Source of the DNA: Glaciecola sp047637355
GTDB taxonomy: Bacteria > Pseudomonadota > Gammaproteobacteria > Enterobacterales > Alteromonadaceae
Assembly (NCBI GenBank): GCA_047637355.1
Contig: JBLIKA010000021.1
Coordinates: 1-34,573 of the forward strand
DNA: 34,573 bases
Reading direction: 5' to 3'
Shown here: positions 8,140-18,007 of the stretch, in pieces
Position numbering within the stretch: position 1 is the stretch's first letter
Layout: each line of letters opens with the position of its first letter
The notes under the pieces: generated by a model
Database searches by the model: none
Seen by the model: the letters and a program-made list of their open reading frames with translations, nothing else
Told to the model about the DNA's origin: nothing
Position numbers and translations under genes: made by a program

Positions 8140-11100
8140 TTAGTTAAATTCTAAGGTAACTTGCTCTGCGCCTAATACGTGACGCAACTCAACTAATAAT
8201 TGTTCTTCTGGCTCTACACACCATTGTGCACCTGATGCAATCGTTACTTCAACATCTTCATGTTGTACATGAATATGCAGTGGACAGGTACCATTTTTAT
8301 AAACTTGTAATATACCCTGTACTTTAGCGACTGTTGACAGAGTACACAACTTTTCTGGAATACTTATTTTTAATTGTTTGACGTATTTAGAGCGAGCTTG
8401 AACAATAGTTAACACATCTTTTGCGTTTATTGTATTGCCACCATTGAAATCATCAAAGCTGACCTGTCCTTTCACCCACAATAAATTGTCAGCTACGAGC
8501 ACAGATTCAAATTGTTCATACATCTCTGGGTAAAAACGTACATCCATTCTGGCAGACTTATCATCTAATGTCACAATACCCCATCGACGACCCTTTTTAT
8601 TGGTCATAACGCGCACACCGATGACCAATCCAACGGTGCTGATGAAGTGATCACGATTAGTCGGTGTTAAGTCTGCTAACCTGCCATCAGTATATTGCTT
8701 TATCTCTTTTAAATACTGATTAATTGGATGCCCAGTTAAATATAGTCCTAAGGTTTCTTTTTCGCCATCTAACCATACTTTTTCTGACCATTCGGGTACT
8801 TTTGCAAATGCATTTGTTACGTCGCCTTCAGACTCTATTTGCACCCCAAATAAGTCGGCTTGACCTGCAAGCTCCGCTTTTGCATGTTGACTGGCAGCAT
8901 TAATTGCATCTTTAATGGTTGCCATTAACGCAGCTCTATGTGGCCCTAAATTATCCATAGCACCGCTAAGGACTAATTTTTCAAGCACCCGTTTGCTGAC
9001 ACGTTTAACATCAACTTTGGCACAAAAATCAAACAAATCTTTAAAATTACCTTCCTGTTGTCGCGCTTCGATAATAGCTTCAACAGCACCTTCACCAACG
9101 CCTTTAATCGCACCAATACCATACACGATTTGGCCTTCACCATTTACCGTAAACTTATATTGCCCTGCATTAAGGTCTGGCGGCAGAATATCTATATTCA
9201 TATGACCGCATTCATCGACAAGGGTCACTATTTTGTCAGTGTTGTCCATATCTGCTGACATAACCGCAGACATAAATTCAGCGGGGTAATGTGTTTTTAG
9301 CCAAAGCGTCTGATAAGACACCAACGCGTAAGCTGCTGAGTGTGATTTGTTGAAACCATAGCCGGCAAACTTCTCTACTAAGTCGAATATCTTTATCGCT
9401 AAATCTGGATCAATATTGTTGTCTGCAGCACCTTGCTCAAATGACTCGCGCTGCTTAGCCATTTCTTCTGCATTTTTCTTACCCATTGCACGACGCAACA
9501 AATCAGCACCACCAAGTGAATAGCCGGACATTACCTGAGCAATCTGCATTACTTGTTCTTGATAAAGAATGATGCCGTAAGTTGGTTCAAGGATCTCCTG
9601 CAAACACTCATGCTGATATTCAGCATCAGGATATGAAATAGCTTCACGTCCGTGCTTTCTATCGATGAAGTTATCAACCATGCCAGACTGCAATGGACCC
9701 GGTCTAAACAGAGCGACTAGTGCTATTATATCTTCGAAGCAATCAGGCTTAAGACGGTTAATTAAGTCTTTCATTCCTCTTGATTCTAACTGGAACACCG
9801 CGGTTGTTTGGGCTTTTTGAAGTACTTTAAAGCACTTAGGATCTTCAAGAGGAATTTGGGTAATATCAACGTCTACACCCTGCACTTTTCTGATCATATC
9901 CGTGGCCCACTGAATAATAGTCAGTGTGCGCAAACCCAAAAAATCGAACTTAACTAAGCCTGCAGTTTCAACGTCATTCTTGTCAAATTGAGTTACTGGG
10001 TTAGCACCTGTATCGTCGCAGTATAATGGCGAGAAATCAGTAATAGTGGTCGGTGATATTACGACACCCCCCGCATGCTTGCCTGCATTTCGAGTTACGC
10101 CCTCAAGAATCCGCGCAGTATCAATGAGCTCCTTAACTTCTTCGTCTTGCTCATAAAGTTCTGGTAATCTTGGCTCAACCGCAAATGCTTTTTCCAAGGT
10201 CATACCCGGATCAGCGGGTATCATTTTCGAAATACGGTCAACAAAGCCATAAGGGTGCCCTAGCACTCGTCCCACATCGCGAATAACGGCTTTTGCCGCC
10301 ATCGTGCCAAAGGTAATAATTTGGGATACCGCATCACGACCATAAATCTCGGCGACGTGATCAATAACTTCGTCGCGACGGTCCATACAAAAGTCGATAT
10401 CGAAATCCGGCATGGATACTCGTTCTGGATTCAAAAATCGTTCGAAAAGTAATTCGAATTCAAGGGGATCAAGATCGGTAATATCTAATGAATATGCGAC
10501 TAAAGAACCTGCACCTGACCCCCTCCCCGGACCAACTGGAATATTGTTATCCTTGCTCCATTGAATAAATTCCATAACAATTAAGAAGTAACCAGGGAAG
10601 CCCATTTGGTTAATAACTTTAAGCTCTATTTTAAGACGCTCATCGTACTCCGCACGTTTTTCTATGCGCTCATCTTCATCGGTAAATATTTTAGCTAAAC
10701 GGCGTTCTAATCCTTCTTCAGATACTTTTACCAAGAAGTCTTCAGTGCTCATGTCCCCAGTTGGGAACTGAGGTAAAAAGTACTCACCTAAGGTAAGCTC
10801 AGCGTTGCAGCGTTTGGCTATTTCAATCGTGTTATCGATTGCTGAGGGTATGTCTTTGAACAACTCTGTCATTTCTTCAGCGCTACGCAAATATTGCTGG
10901 TCACTGTGCTTTTTAGGGCGACGTTTATCGTCCAGGGTATAACCTTCACTGATACAAACCCGCACTTCATGTGGTTCATAACCTTCAGGTTCAATAAAGC
11001 AGACTTCATTAGTCGCAACTACCGGCAAATCATTCTGAGCAGCCCATTGCACTGCACGATGAATATAATCTTCCTCACCATCGCGGCCTGTACGCATCAA

Positions 11101-11604
11101 CTCAATATAAAAATGGTCATGAAAATGCTGTTTAAAAAATGCAGTCATACTATTAGCAATATCTGGACTATTTTTAGTCAGCGCGATACCCAAATCACCA
11201 GCTAAAGCGCCTGATAAAACAATCACACCTTCGGCATACTCAGCAAGCCACTCTTGGCGCACCACGACCTTGTGTTGAACATGGCCTTGTCGATAAGCTC
11301 TGGAGATAATTTCGGTGATGTTTTTGTAGCCTTGAATATTTTTAGCAATCAACGTTAAGCGAGTTATTTCACCGGAAAATTGCGAAGACAATAACCAAAT
11401 ATCACAACCAATAATTGGCTTCACACCGATACTGAAAGCAGCGGAGTAAAACTTGACTAAGCCACACATGTTCATGAGATCAGTGATCGCAATTGCTGGC
11501 ATATTCATGGATTTTGTTTTTGCTAAAATCGGCTTTACTTTGTTCAAGCCGTCTTGCATTGAATAATCACTATGCACTCGTAAGTGTACAAATTTGGCTG
11601 ACAC
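8140..11604 (-). CDS. dnaE: DNA polymerase III alpha subunit
   Basis: The replicative polymerase, 1154 residues against 1160 in E. coli. The N-terminal PHP domain starts with FVHLRVHSDYSMQDG. The C-family palm carries PDFDIDFCMDRRDEV, with the catalytic aspartates near residues 401-403, and GPGRGSGAGSLVAY lies just before it. Helix-hairpin-helix and OB-fold regions occupy the last third. The GTG start follows the rnhB stop with no spacer (TAAGTG on the minus strand), so translational coupling to rnhB is likely. There is no sign of truncation or frameshift. Confidence 0.98.
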   Translation of the reverse strand: MSAKFVHLRVHSDYSMQDGLNKVKPILAKTKSMNMPAIAITDLMNMCGLVKFYSAAFSIGVKPIIGCDIWLLSSQFSGEITRLTLIAKNIQGYKNITEIISRAYRQGHVQHKVVVRQEWLAEYAEGVIVLSGALAGDLGIALTKNSPDIANSMTAFFKQHFHDHFYIELMRTGRDGEEDYIHRAVQWAAQNDLPVVATNEVCFIEPEGYEPHEVRVCISEGYTLDDKRRPKKHSDQQYLRSAEEMTELFKDIPSAIDNTIEIAKRCNAELTLGEYFLPQFPTGDMSTEDFLVKVSEEGLERRLAKIFTDEDERIEKRAEYDERLKIELKVINQMGFPGYFLIVMEFIQWSKDNNIPVGPGRGSGAGSLVAYSLDITDLDPLEFELLFERFLNPERVSMPDFDIDFCMDRRDEVIDHVAEIYGRDAVSQIITFGTMAAKAVIRDVGRVLGHPYGFVDRISKMIPADPGMTLEKAFAVEPRLPELYEQDEEVKELIDTARILEGVTRNAGKHAGGVVISPTTITDFSPLYCDDTGANPVTQFDKNDVETAGLVKFDFLGLRTLTIIQWATDMIRKVQGVDVDITQIPLEDPKCFKVLQKAQTTAVFQLESRGMKDLINRLKPDCFEDIIALVALFRPGPLQSGMVDNFIDRKHGREAISYPDAEYQHECLQEILEPTYGIILYQEQVMQIAQVMSGYSLGGADLLRRAMGKKNAEEMAKQRESFEQGAADNNIDPDLAIKIFDLVEKFAGYGFNKSHSAAYALVSYQTLWLKTHYPAEFMSAVMSADMDNTDKIVTLVDECGHMNIDILPPDLNAGQYKFTVNGEGQIVYGIGAIKGVGEGAVEAIIEARQQEGNFKDLFDFCAKVDVKRVSKRVLEKLVLSGAMDNLGPHRAALMATIKDAINAASQHAKAELAGQADLFGVQIESEGDVTNAFAKVPEWSEKVWLDGEKETLGLYLTGHPINQYLKEIKQYTDGRLADLTPTNRDHFISTVGLVIGVRVMTNKKGRRWGIVTLDDKSARMDVRFYPEMYEQFESVLVADNLLWVKGQVSFDDFNGGNTINAKDVLTIVQARSKYVKQLKISIPEKLCTLSTVAKVQGILQVYKNGTCPLHIHVQHEDVEVTIASGAQWCVEPEEQLLVELRHVLGAEQVTLEFN

Positions 11605-12249
11605 TTATTTTACCTCGTCCTGTAACTCGCCTTGCCACAAAGCTAAAACGCTCTGTACAGGCTTAAAACTTTGTCGATAACATGACAGTGGGCCATGCTC
11701 TTGTAATGCGGCTACGTGAGCTTTTGTTGGATAACCTTTATGCGCTGCAAACCCATATTGTGGATACTGTTTATCTAACGCAATCATTTCATCATCCCTT
11801 GCAACTTTTGCAATAATAGAAGCCGCCGAAATTTGTGGAAACAACGCATCACCTTTAATCACAGCATGACTGCTATATATCCAAATTGGACAACGGTTTC
11901 CATCCACTAGTACGTGTTCAGGTTGAATATTCAATCCTTCAACAGCACGCTTCATAGCTAACATAGTAGCTTGCAATATGTTGAGCTCGTCAATTTCCAA
12001 TACGCTAGCGCGCCCTAGAGACCATGATAACGCGTTTTGCTTAATCAGTACTGCTAATTCATTACGTTTTTTTTCAGATAATTTTTTTGAATCGGCTAAT
12101 CCTAAGATGGGCCTTTTAGGATCAAGTATGACGGCAGCGGTGACGACATCCCCAGCCAACGGACCGCGACCAACTTCATCAACCCCGGCAACTAATGAAT
12201 AGCCTTGAATTGCTATTTTAATAGCATCTAACGGCAGGTATTTACTCAT
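11605..12249 (-). CDS. rnhB: ribonuclease HII
   Basis: Removes ribonucleotides and RNA from RNA/DNA hybrids. 214 residues. The metal-site motif GVDEVGRGPLAGDVV near residue 23 supplies the first Asp-Glu pair, and LVDGN near residue 115 supplies the next Asp; SAASIIAKVARD is the conserved later block. It lies 10 bases after lpxB and abuts dnaE, the standard gammaproteobacterial order lpxB-rnhB-dnaE. Confidence 0.96.
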   Translation of the reverse strand: MSKYLPLDAIKIAIQGYSLVAGVDEVGRGPLAGDVVTAAVILDPKRPILGLADSKKLSEKKRNELAVLIKQNALSWSLGRASVLEIDELNILQATMLAMKRAVEGLNIQPEHVLVDGNRCPIWIYSSHAVIKGDALFPQISAASIIAKVARDDEMIALDKQYPQYGFAAHKGYPTKAHVAALQEHGPLSCYRQSFKPVQSVLALWQGELQDEVK

Positions 12250-12259
12250 AGCTGGTTAC

Positions 12260-13441
12260 TCATATATCGCTAGACAACAAACCTTGAATCGCTTTTGCTG
12301 CTTGTTGATCTGCCTGTAACTGCAACATTTTATGCAATTGCGTAAAACGCGATATTAATGCATGTGGCTCGCCTTCCAACATTGGACGTAAGTTAGCGGC
12401 CATATTCTGTGGGTTAACATCTTCCTGCAGCAATTCGGGAACCAATGCTTCATTGGCCAAAATATTAGGCAATGAAAAGAAATCAGGTTTATATAAACGT
12501 TTCATAATGATGTGTGTCATTTTCGACATTTTATAACCAACAACCATTGGCTTTTTGCATAGCATAGCTTCGAGCGTTGCGGTGCCTGATGCTAACAAAA
12601 CTGCATTAGCTGCTATCATTACATCTCGAGCAGATATGTGCGTGACTCGAACATGAACCGCCGGCTTAAGCTCTTTTAATAACAACTTGATTTGAATTTC
12701 TCTAGCGTCATTTGCCGCAGGTATGATCACTTTTAAGGTGGGCATATTCAGCGCAAGTAACTCAGCTGCTTTTATAAAATCAGGCAGCAACGTTGCTACT
12801 TCTCGCGCACGACTTCCGGGTAACAAAGCTAAGACCTTGTCGGTATTCTCCAACCCAAAAAGTATTCTTTTTGCTTGTTGATCAGGGACTAATGCGATGC
12901 CATCAGCCATAGTATGACCAACATACTGATAAGGTACATTATATTTTTCATAGATACCGGCTTCAAATGGAAAAATGCCTAGCACTAAGTTAGTCGCTTT
13001 CGCTATTTTATGAATACGTGACTCACGCCACGCCCAAACGGTTGGGCCGACGTAATGAACGGTTTTCACACCCGCCTGCTTTAGCTTAGTTTCCACCGCA
13101 AGATTAAAGTCAGGCGCGTCCACTCCAATGAATATATCAGGTGGATTGTTAAGAAAATGCTGAATAACAGTTTTGCGAATATGCAGTAACCTAGGCAAAT
13201 GCTTTAGCACTTCCACTAAGCCCATTACAGATAACTCTTCCATATCAAATAGAGAGTTTAAGCCTAGAGCGGTGAGATGTTTACCTCCAACACCTTCAAA
13301 AGTGGCATTCGGGTACATATCTTTGAGGACAGCTACAAAACCAGCAGCAAGCACATCGCCGGACGCTTCGCCGGCGACAATACCAATTCGCAGTGGCTTG
13401 TCATCGATTATTAGATTTATCGGTAACTTATTAGCTGTCAT
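12260..13441 (-). CDS. lpxB: lipid-A-disaccharide synthase
   Basis: A GT19 glycosyltransferase that joins UDP-2,3-diacylglucosamine to lipid X to form the lipid A disaccharide at the inner face of the inner membrane. 393 residues, about 11 longer than E. coli. The surplus is mostly a longer N-terminus before the GIVAGEASGD motif (20-29). GVDAPDFNL and LLPGSRAREV are typical of the family. No strong Shine-Dalgarno precedes the chosen ATG, so an internal start or coupling to lpxA, five bases upstream, is possible. Confidence 0.96.
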   Translation of the reverse strand: MTANKLPINLIIDDKPLRIGIVAGEASGDVLAAGFVAVLKDMYPNATFEGVGGKHLTALGLNSLFDMEELSVMGLVEVLKHLPRLLHIRKTVIQHFLNNPPDIFIGVDAPDFNLAVETKLKQAGVKTVHYVGPTVWAWRESRIHKIAKATNLVLGIFPFEAGIYEKYNVPYQYVGHTMADGIALVPDQQAKRILFGLENTDKVLALLPGSRAREVATLLPDFIKAAELLALNMPTLKVIIPAANDAREIQIKLLLKELKPAVHVRVTHISARDVMIAANAVLLASGTATLEAMLCKKPMVVGYKMSKMTHIIMKRLYKPDFFSLPNILANEALVPELLQEDVNPQNMAANLRPMLEGEPHALISRFTQLHKMLQLQADQQAAKAIQGLLSSDI

Positions 13442-13446
13442 TCGAT

Positions 13447-14217
13447 TTAACGAACAATGCCACGTTTTGACGATGCCACAAAATCAGCTAAGATTTTCAC
13501 ATCGGACTCTGACTCTGCCATGGAATATAATAGCGGTAGCGCTTGGTCAGTCGTATTACCATTGCGATAAATGACTTTATAAGCGCGTTTGATTGCCATA
13601 ATAGCAGCCGGGGTAAAACCTCTGCGCTTCAACCCTTCACTATTAATACCCTGTGGTATATGTTTAGTGCCACTGACCATTATGTAAGGAGGAATATCTC
13701 TTAATACTATAGCACCACCACCCGTAAACGCATGCGCTCCAATATGACAAAATTGGTGAACTGCGGTCATACCACCAAGAATAACTTGATTGGCAACGTG
13801 AACGTGCCCTGCTATCGTGCAGTTATTTGCAAATATATTATCATCACCAAACATGCAATCATGAGCCACATGCGTGTTGACCATAAACAAGTTGCGGCTA
13901 CCAATGCGAGTGACCCTTTGATCTTGAACCGTACCGCGGTGAACGGTGCATGATTCACGAAATACATTATCGTCACCAATCTCAAGATACGTTACTTCAC
14001 CAGCATATTTTTTATCTTGGCAGTCTTCACCTATCGAGCAAAACTGAAAAAACACATTGTTTATTCCGATTTTTGAATGCCCTTTGACTACAACATGTGA
14101 GGTAAATACACAATTGTCGCCGATAGTAACGTTCTCGCCAATGATACAAAATGGACCAATGCGAACGTTTTTACCGATGGTAGCCGATTCTGAAATTATG
14201 GATGAAGGATGGATCAT
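13447..14217 (-). CDS. lpxA: UDP-N-acetylglucosamine O-acyltransferase
   Basis: The first step of lipid A synthesis: it moves a 3-hydroxyacyl group from ACP to the 3-OH of UDP-GlcNAc. 256 residues of left-handed beta-helix with hexapeptide repeats. The catalytic His is H119 in NTHVAHDC (H125 in E. coli), and GGMTAVHQFC is diagnostic. The position aligned with E. coli Gly173, the acyl-chain ruler, is Gly167 here (AHAFTGGGA). This would allow a long hydroxyacyl chain rather than the C10 preference of Pseudomonas, which has Met there; that is inference. The gap to fabZ is one base. Confidence 0.97.
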   Translation of the reverse strand: MIHPSSIISESATIGKNVRIGPFCIIGENVTIGDNCVFTSHVVVKGHSKIGINNVFFQFCSIGEDCQDKKYAGEVTYLEIGDDNVFRESCTVHRGTVQDQRVTRIGSRNLFMVNTHVAHDCMFGDDNIFANNCTIAGHVHVANQVILGGMTAVHQFCHIGAHAFTGGGAIVLRDIPPYIMVSGTKHIPQGINSEGLKRRGFTPAAIMAIKRAYKVIYRNGNTTDQALPLLYSMAESESDVKILADFVASSKRGIVR

Positions 14218-14218
14218 A

Positions 14219-14665
14219 TTACATATCTCTCATTGCACACATAAATTCAGCGGTGCAAACGGCTGCACCATCAACCGACGCTACCCCAGAAAACTTCCAG
14301 ATACCGCGACGTTCTTTAATAAGCTCAACTGCATACTCTAGCTTATCTCCGGGCCCGCATGGGCGTTTGAATCTAGCTTTATCGATACCAGCATAAAGGT
14401 ATAGCTGGTCGCTACTACCCATAGTTTTGAAACCAAGTACACCCGCCGCCTGTGCTAGACCTTCAAGGATCATTACGCCAGGAAAAATGGGTTGCCCGGG
14501 GAAGTGGCCCGTAAAACAAGGTTCATTAAAGGTAATGTTTTTATACCCTTTAATTGACTTGCCCAGCTCGTAATCAGTGACCCGATCGATTAACAGAAAT
14601 GGATACCTATGTGGTAGTAATTCCATTATTTCTTTAATGTATATAGTCTTTTGTGAGTCTGCCAA
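14219..14665 (-). CDS. fabZ: (3R)-hydroxyacyl-[acyl-carrier-protein] dehydratase
   Basis: Dehydrates 3-hydroxyacyl-ACP in fatty acid elongation and competes with LpxA for the same substrate. 148 residues. PHRYPFLLIDRV is the family N-terminal block, and the catalytic pair is H54 in GHFPGQPI and E68 in ILEGLAQAAG, the same numbers as in E. coli. The start is TTG with AAGGA six bases upstream. Unlike the usual order, lpxD does not precede it. A terminator-like hairpin lies about 110 bases upstream, so fabZ probably has its own promoter and heads the fabZ-lpxA-lpxB-rnhB-dnaE-accA-tilS operon. Confidence 0.97.
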   Translation of the reverse strand: MADSQKTIYIKEIMELLPHRYPFLLIDRVTDYELGKSIKGYKNITFNEPCFTGHFPGQPIFPGVMILEGLAQAAGVLGFKTMGSSDQLYLYAGIDKARFKRPCGPGDKLEYAVELIKERRGIWKFSGVASVDGAAVCTAEFMCAMRDM

Positions 14666-14775
14666 AATATTTCCTTTGCGGTCTAAAACGAACAGATTTC
14701 GCCTCAGCCAATCACTCTATTATTTTTGTCCTTCAACTTGGATGCATAAGATACACTTTTGAGGAGCAAAAACAA

Positions 14776-14803
14776 ATCAGACCAACCGCTTGGTTGGCCT
14801 GAT
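14776..14803 (-). terminator. intrinsic terminator after skp, in the place of lpxD
   Basis: ATCAG-x-CCAACC and GGTTGG-x-CTGAT form a 12-position stem with one A/C mismatch and a GCTT tetraloop. On the minus strand it is followed by TTGTTTTTGCTCC, a T-rich tract. This would end the rseP-bamA-skp transcript. Confidence 0.75.
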
Positions 14804-14862
14804 ATTCGCCAGGATTGTAGATATCCCAATCGTTTATACCGACTGGCGAGCTATATATGGGA

Positions 14863-15381
14863 TTACTGCGCTTTAGTTACTTGCTTTAATACTTCTTGAG
14901 AGATATCAAATTCAGGCTTAACGAAAGGTGTTGTGCTGCGGTTTAAAACCACATCATACTTTCCATCTTCAGCAATTTTTTCAACAGCTTGCATTACTAA
15001 GCCAAGTAATTTTCTTTGTTCTTCTTGTTCACGACGTTGCATATTCTGCTGAAGTGGACCTGTTTTTTCTTGTAGCGTTGTTTGTAGCGCAATGATTTGG
15101 TCTTCTAATTTTGTTTTCTCTTCGGCGCTCATCGTTGCACTTTCACGCTGAAGCTTTTGGACTAAGAAATTGTATTCTTCGCTCTGAGTGTTTACTTCTT
15201 GAATTTGGTCTTTAAATTCTGCAGTCACTAATTGTGCAATTTCTGCAAACTGTGGCAATGAACGTGTAATACCTTGTACATCAGCAACACCGATCTTTTG
15301 ATCTGCTGCTTGTGCAGCTGTAGTCAACAATGCCGAGCTAAGAATAGCGCCCGCGATTAGTGTTTTAGTGAATGTCTTCAA
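14863..15381 (-). CDS. skp: periplasmic chaperone Skp/OmpH
   Basis: A holdase that carries unfolded outer-membrane proteins across the periplasm to BamA. 172 residues. A signal peptide (1-25) ends in AAQA before ADQKIG. The mature protein begins with the family beta-strand IGVADVQGI and has long, Gln/Glu-rich coiled-coil arms (about 60-130). Skp is usually about 160 residues, so the length is normal. The start is TTG with AAGGAG six bases upstream. It follows bamA by 97 bases and ends before the terminator where lpxD normally begins. Confidence 0.94.
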   Translation of the reverse strand: MKTFTKTLIAGAILSSALLTTAAQAADQKIGVADVQGITRSLPQFAEIAQLVTAEFKDQIQEVNTQSEEYNFLVQKLQRESATMSAEEKTKLEDQIIALQTTLQEKTGPLQQNMQRREQEEQRKLLGLVMQAVEKIAEDGKYDVVLNRSTTPFVKPEFDISQEVLKQVTKAQ

Positions 15382-15478
15382 TGGAAACTCCTTTAATCTG
15401 TTTCGTTTGTTTTGGGCACCTTGGCACCCAACTATATATTTGTCTTACTTGTTAATATGATACTACGTTAATACTGCT

Positions 15479-17965
15479 TTAGAAAGTTGAGCCAATGTTA
15501 AACGTAAAGAATTTAGGATTATCACCGTCTCTCGTACTAATTTCTTTAGAGAAACTAAATACCAGCGGTCCCATCGGAGAAATCCATTGAACAGATATCC
15601 CGGCAGAACTTCTAAATTGACTCCAATCACTATAATCACTTAAGGCTGAAGGCTGACCTTCACCCGTTCTTCCAATAAACTCTAGATCTTTATATTCGTC
15701 ATAATTAAACTCAGTATCCCACACGTTACCCACATCAATAAAGATTGAGGTACGCACTGAACTGTCAAATTCAGTTTCAATAAACGGCGTCGGCACGATT
15801 AATTCTAAACCACCTATCGCCATTGCATTACCACCTAAGCTTCTTGGTGATACGCCTACTTGGTCGGTATCAGGACTACCAAAAATTGGCGTGCCAAAAG
15901 GTGTTGTTCCGATTTGTGAAGAAATACGCTGAACGCCACGAGGTCCTACGGTGTTGTCTTCAAAACCTCGCAAGGTATCGGCACCACCTGCAGTAAAGTT
16001 TTCAGTAAATGGCAATATTTGGTCCCTGCCACTCTTATCGCCATAACCGTTACCGTAACCTAAACGCATTCTAGCAAGCACAGACCAACGTTGATTTTTA
16101 CTAAGTGCATAATAAAATTTAGTGTCCGCGATAAATTTAAAATAATTAACGTCAGAATTAGGGGTTGTTATACTAAATGAAGCACGTTGAGACGAACCAT
16201 CCGTCGGAAATAAGCCTCGGTTTAGCGTAGAACGTGTCCAACTCGCTGATGCTAAGAAACTCTCATACTTAATAGCTGAATCTGGATTATCTAAAGATCT
16301 AAATTGGTCATAGAAGCGTGAGGTTTGCTCAAAAGAAGTGTTGTCGCTAGATAACTCAACATTGGCATAAGTTAATCCAAAGCTAATACGGTTCACTTCA
16401 TTAATAGGATAACCCACATTTACGCCTACTTGATAACGTTCGCTGTCGTATTGAACAACACCAAAATTGCCACCATCAAATTTACTATAACCTACACTAC
16501 CGCCCAAACTAATGCCGTCGATCGTGAAGTAAGGGTCAGTATAGTCCAGCTGTATTGACTGCTGATAGGAAACCGTAGACAAATTCAGTCCAATACGTTT
16601 ACCCGTTCCTAAGAAGTTGTCCTGTTGGATACCTGCATTTAGGCTTAGTTTGGTGTTGTCACCATAACCGATACCCGCTTGGAACGAACCTGAGGCTTGT
16701 TCTTTCACTTTAAATTCAACGTCGACTTTGTCGTCTGCGCCTGGTACACGAATGGTTTCAAAATCAACTGTTTCCATGTAAGTCAAACGAGACAAAGATG
16801 ACTTCGAACTTTCTAACAATTGGTCTGATAACCACGTACCCTCTAGCTGACTGAGGTTTTGACGTAACACTTCATCTGACGTGATCACATTTCCTTGGAA
16901 ATTTATACGGCGAACATAAATACGCTTGCCTGGGTCGACAGACAACGATAATTTCACTGTTTTGTCATCGTCATTGATATCAGGAATAGTCGTTACTGTT
17001 GGGTAAGCATACCCAAATCTGCCAAAATACTTACTGATAAACTCTTCTGTATAAGTCACTGTTGCTTGGTTATATAACTCACCTGCAGAAAGCGGTAGCA
17101 CCTGATTTAAGAAATCTTCAAAACCTAAGAGGTCACCCACCAATTCAACCCCAGAAATGGTGTATTGCTCACCCTCTTCTACGTTCATACCAATATAAAT
17201 ACCGTCTTTTTCGGGCGTCATTGATACTTGAGTCGAACTAATAGCAAAGCGCAAATAACCTCTGTCTTTGTAGTAGCTAGTAATGTTTTCTAGATCGCCA
17301 GACAATGTCTGTTGTTGATAGCGTGTCTCAGAAGTGAAGTCCCACCATGGTGCGCCAAATTTTAGTTCCATTATTTTAAATAATGTTTCATCGTCAAAAA
17401 GTTCGTTACCAACAATATTAACCTGCTTAATTTTAGCGGCATCGCCTTCTTCGAACAATAATTTCAAGTCAACACGATTTCTTGGCAAAGGCGTTACGAT
17501 AGCAGTCACATCGGCATTATATTTACCAATGCTATAGAAAAAATCTTTTAAGCCATTTTCTATTGAGGTAAGCACGGTTCTGTCTAATGGTTCACCGATA
17601 CGGATGTTTGAGGTTTCCAAACTGTCTTGAAGCTGCTCATCTTTAATATCATCATTGCCTTCGAACACGATGTTACTAATCGTTGGACGCTCGGAAACAC
17701 GCACAATTAACAGGCCTCCATCACGCAGTATTTCAACTTTTTCGAAGTGAGTGGAAGAATACAAAGAGCGTATTAATTGGCTAATGCGGAATGAATTTAA
17801 TTGGTCACCTACCTGCACCGGAAGATAAGTGAGCGCCGCACCTAAGGCGACACGCTGCAATCCTTCAACGCGAATATCTTCTACAACAAATTCAGATTTA
17901 CTCTGTGCAAATGAGAACGACGTAAATGCCATCAAGGCGATAAGAACTAACTGTTTACACTTCAT
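15479..17965 (-). CDS. bamA: outer membrane protein assembly factor BamA
   Basis: The central pore of the BAM complex, inserting beta-barrel proteins in the outer membrane. 828 residues with a signal peptide (1-20, ending FSFA). Five POTRA repeats span roughly 22-430, and a 16-strand barrel follows. The loop-6 motif is present as LRGF near residue 665 (VRGF in E. coli). The protein ends in a C-terminal Phe (IGSTF), the usual outer-membrane barrel signature. It sits between rseP and skp as expected. Confidence 0.97.
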   Translation of the reverse strand: MKCKQLVLIALMAFTSFSFAQSKSEFVVEDIRVEGLQRVALGAALTYLPVQVGDQLNSFRISQLIRSLYSSTHFEKVEILRDGGLLIVRVSERPTISNIVFEGNDDIKDEQLQDSLETSNIRIGEPLDRTVLTSIENGLKDFFYSIGKYNADVTAIVTPLPRNRVDLKLLFEEGDAAKIKQVNIVGNELFDDETLFKIMELKFGAPWWDFTSETRYQQQTLSGDLENITSYYKDRGYLRFAISSTQVSMTPEKDGIYIGMNVEEGEQYTISGVELVGDLLGFEDFLNQVLPLSAGELYNQATVTYTEEFISKYFGRFGYAYPTVTTIPDINDDDKTVKLSLSVDPGKRIYVRRINFQGNVITSDEVLRQNLSQLEGTWLSDQLLESSKSSLSRLTYMETVDFETIRVPGADDKVDVEFKVKEQASGSFQAGIGYGDNTKLSLNAGIQQDNFLGTGKRIGLNLSTVSYQQSIQLDYTDPYFTIDGISLGGSVGYSKFDGGNFGVVQYDSERYQVGVNVGYPINEVNRISFGLTYANVELSSDNTSFEQTSRFYDQFRSLDNPDSAIKYESFLASASWTRSTLNRGLFPTDGSSQRASFSITTPNSDVNYFKFIADTKFYYALSKNQRWSVLARMRLGYGNGYGDKSGRDQILPFTENFTAGGADTLRGFEDNTVGPRGVQRISSQIGTTPFGTPIFGSPDTDQVGVSPRSLGGNAMAIGGLELIVPTPFIETEFDSSVRTSIFIDVGNVWDTEFNYDEYKDLEFIGRTGEGQPSALSDYSDWSQFRSSAGISVQWISPMGPLVFSFSKEISTRDGDNPKFFTFNIGSTF

Positions 17966-18007
17966 TTACTAATATTCTTCCAAAACATGTTTTTTATAAA
18001 ACTATTA

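Noticed and set aside
14666..14862. Search for an lpxD remnant or pseudogene
   Set aside because: No hexapeptide-repeat coding in any frame; only a terminator and fabZ leader sequence.
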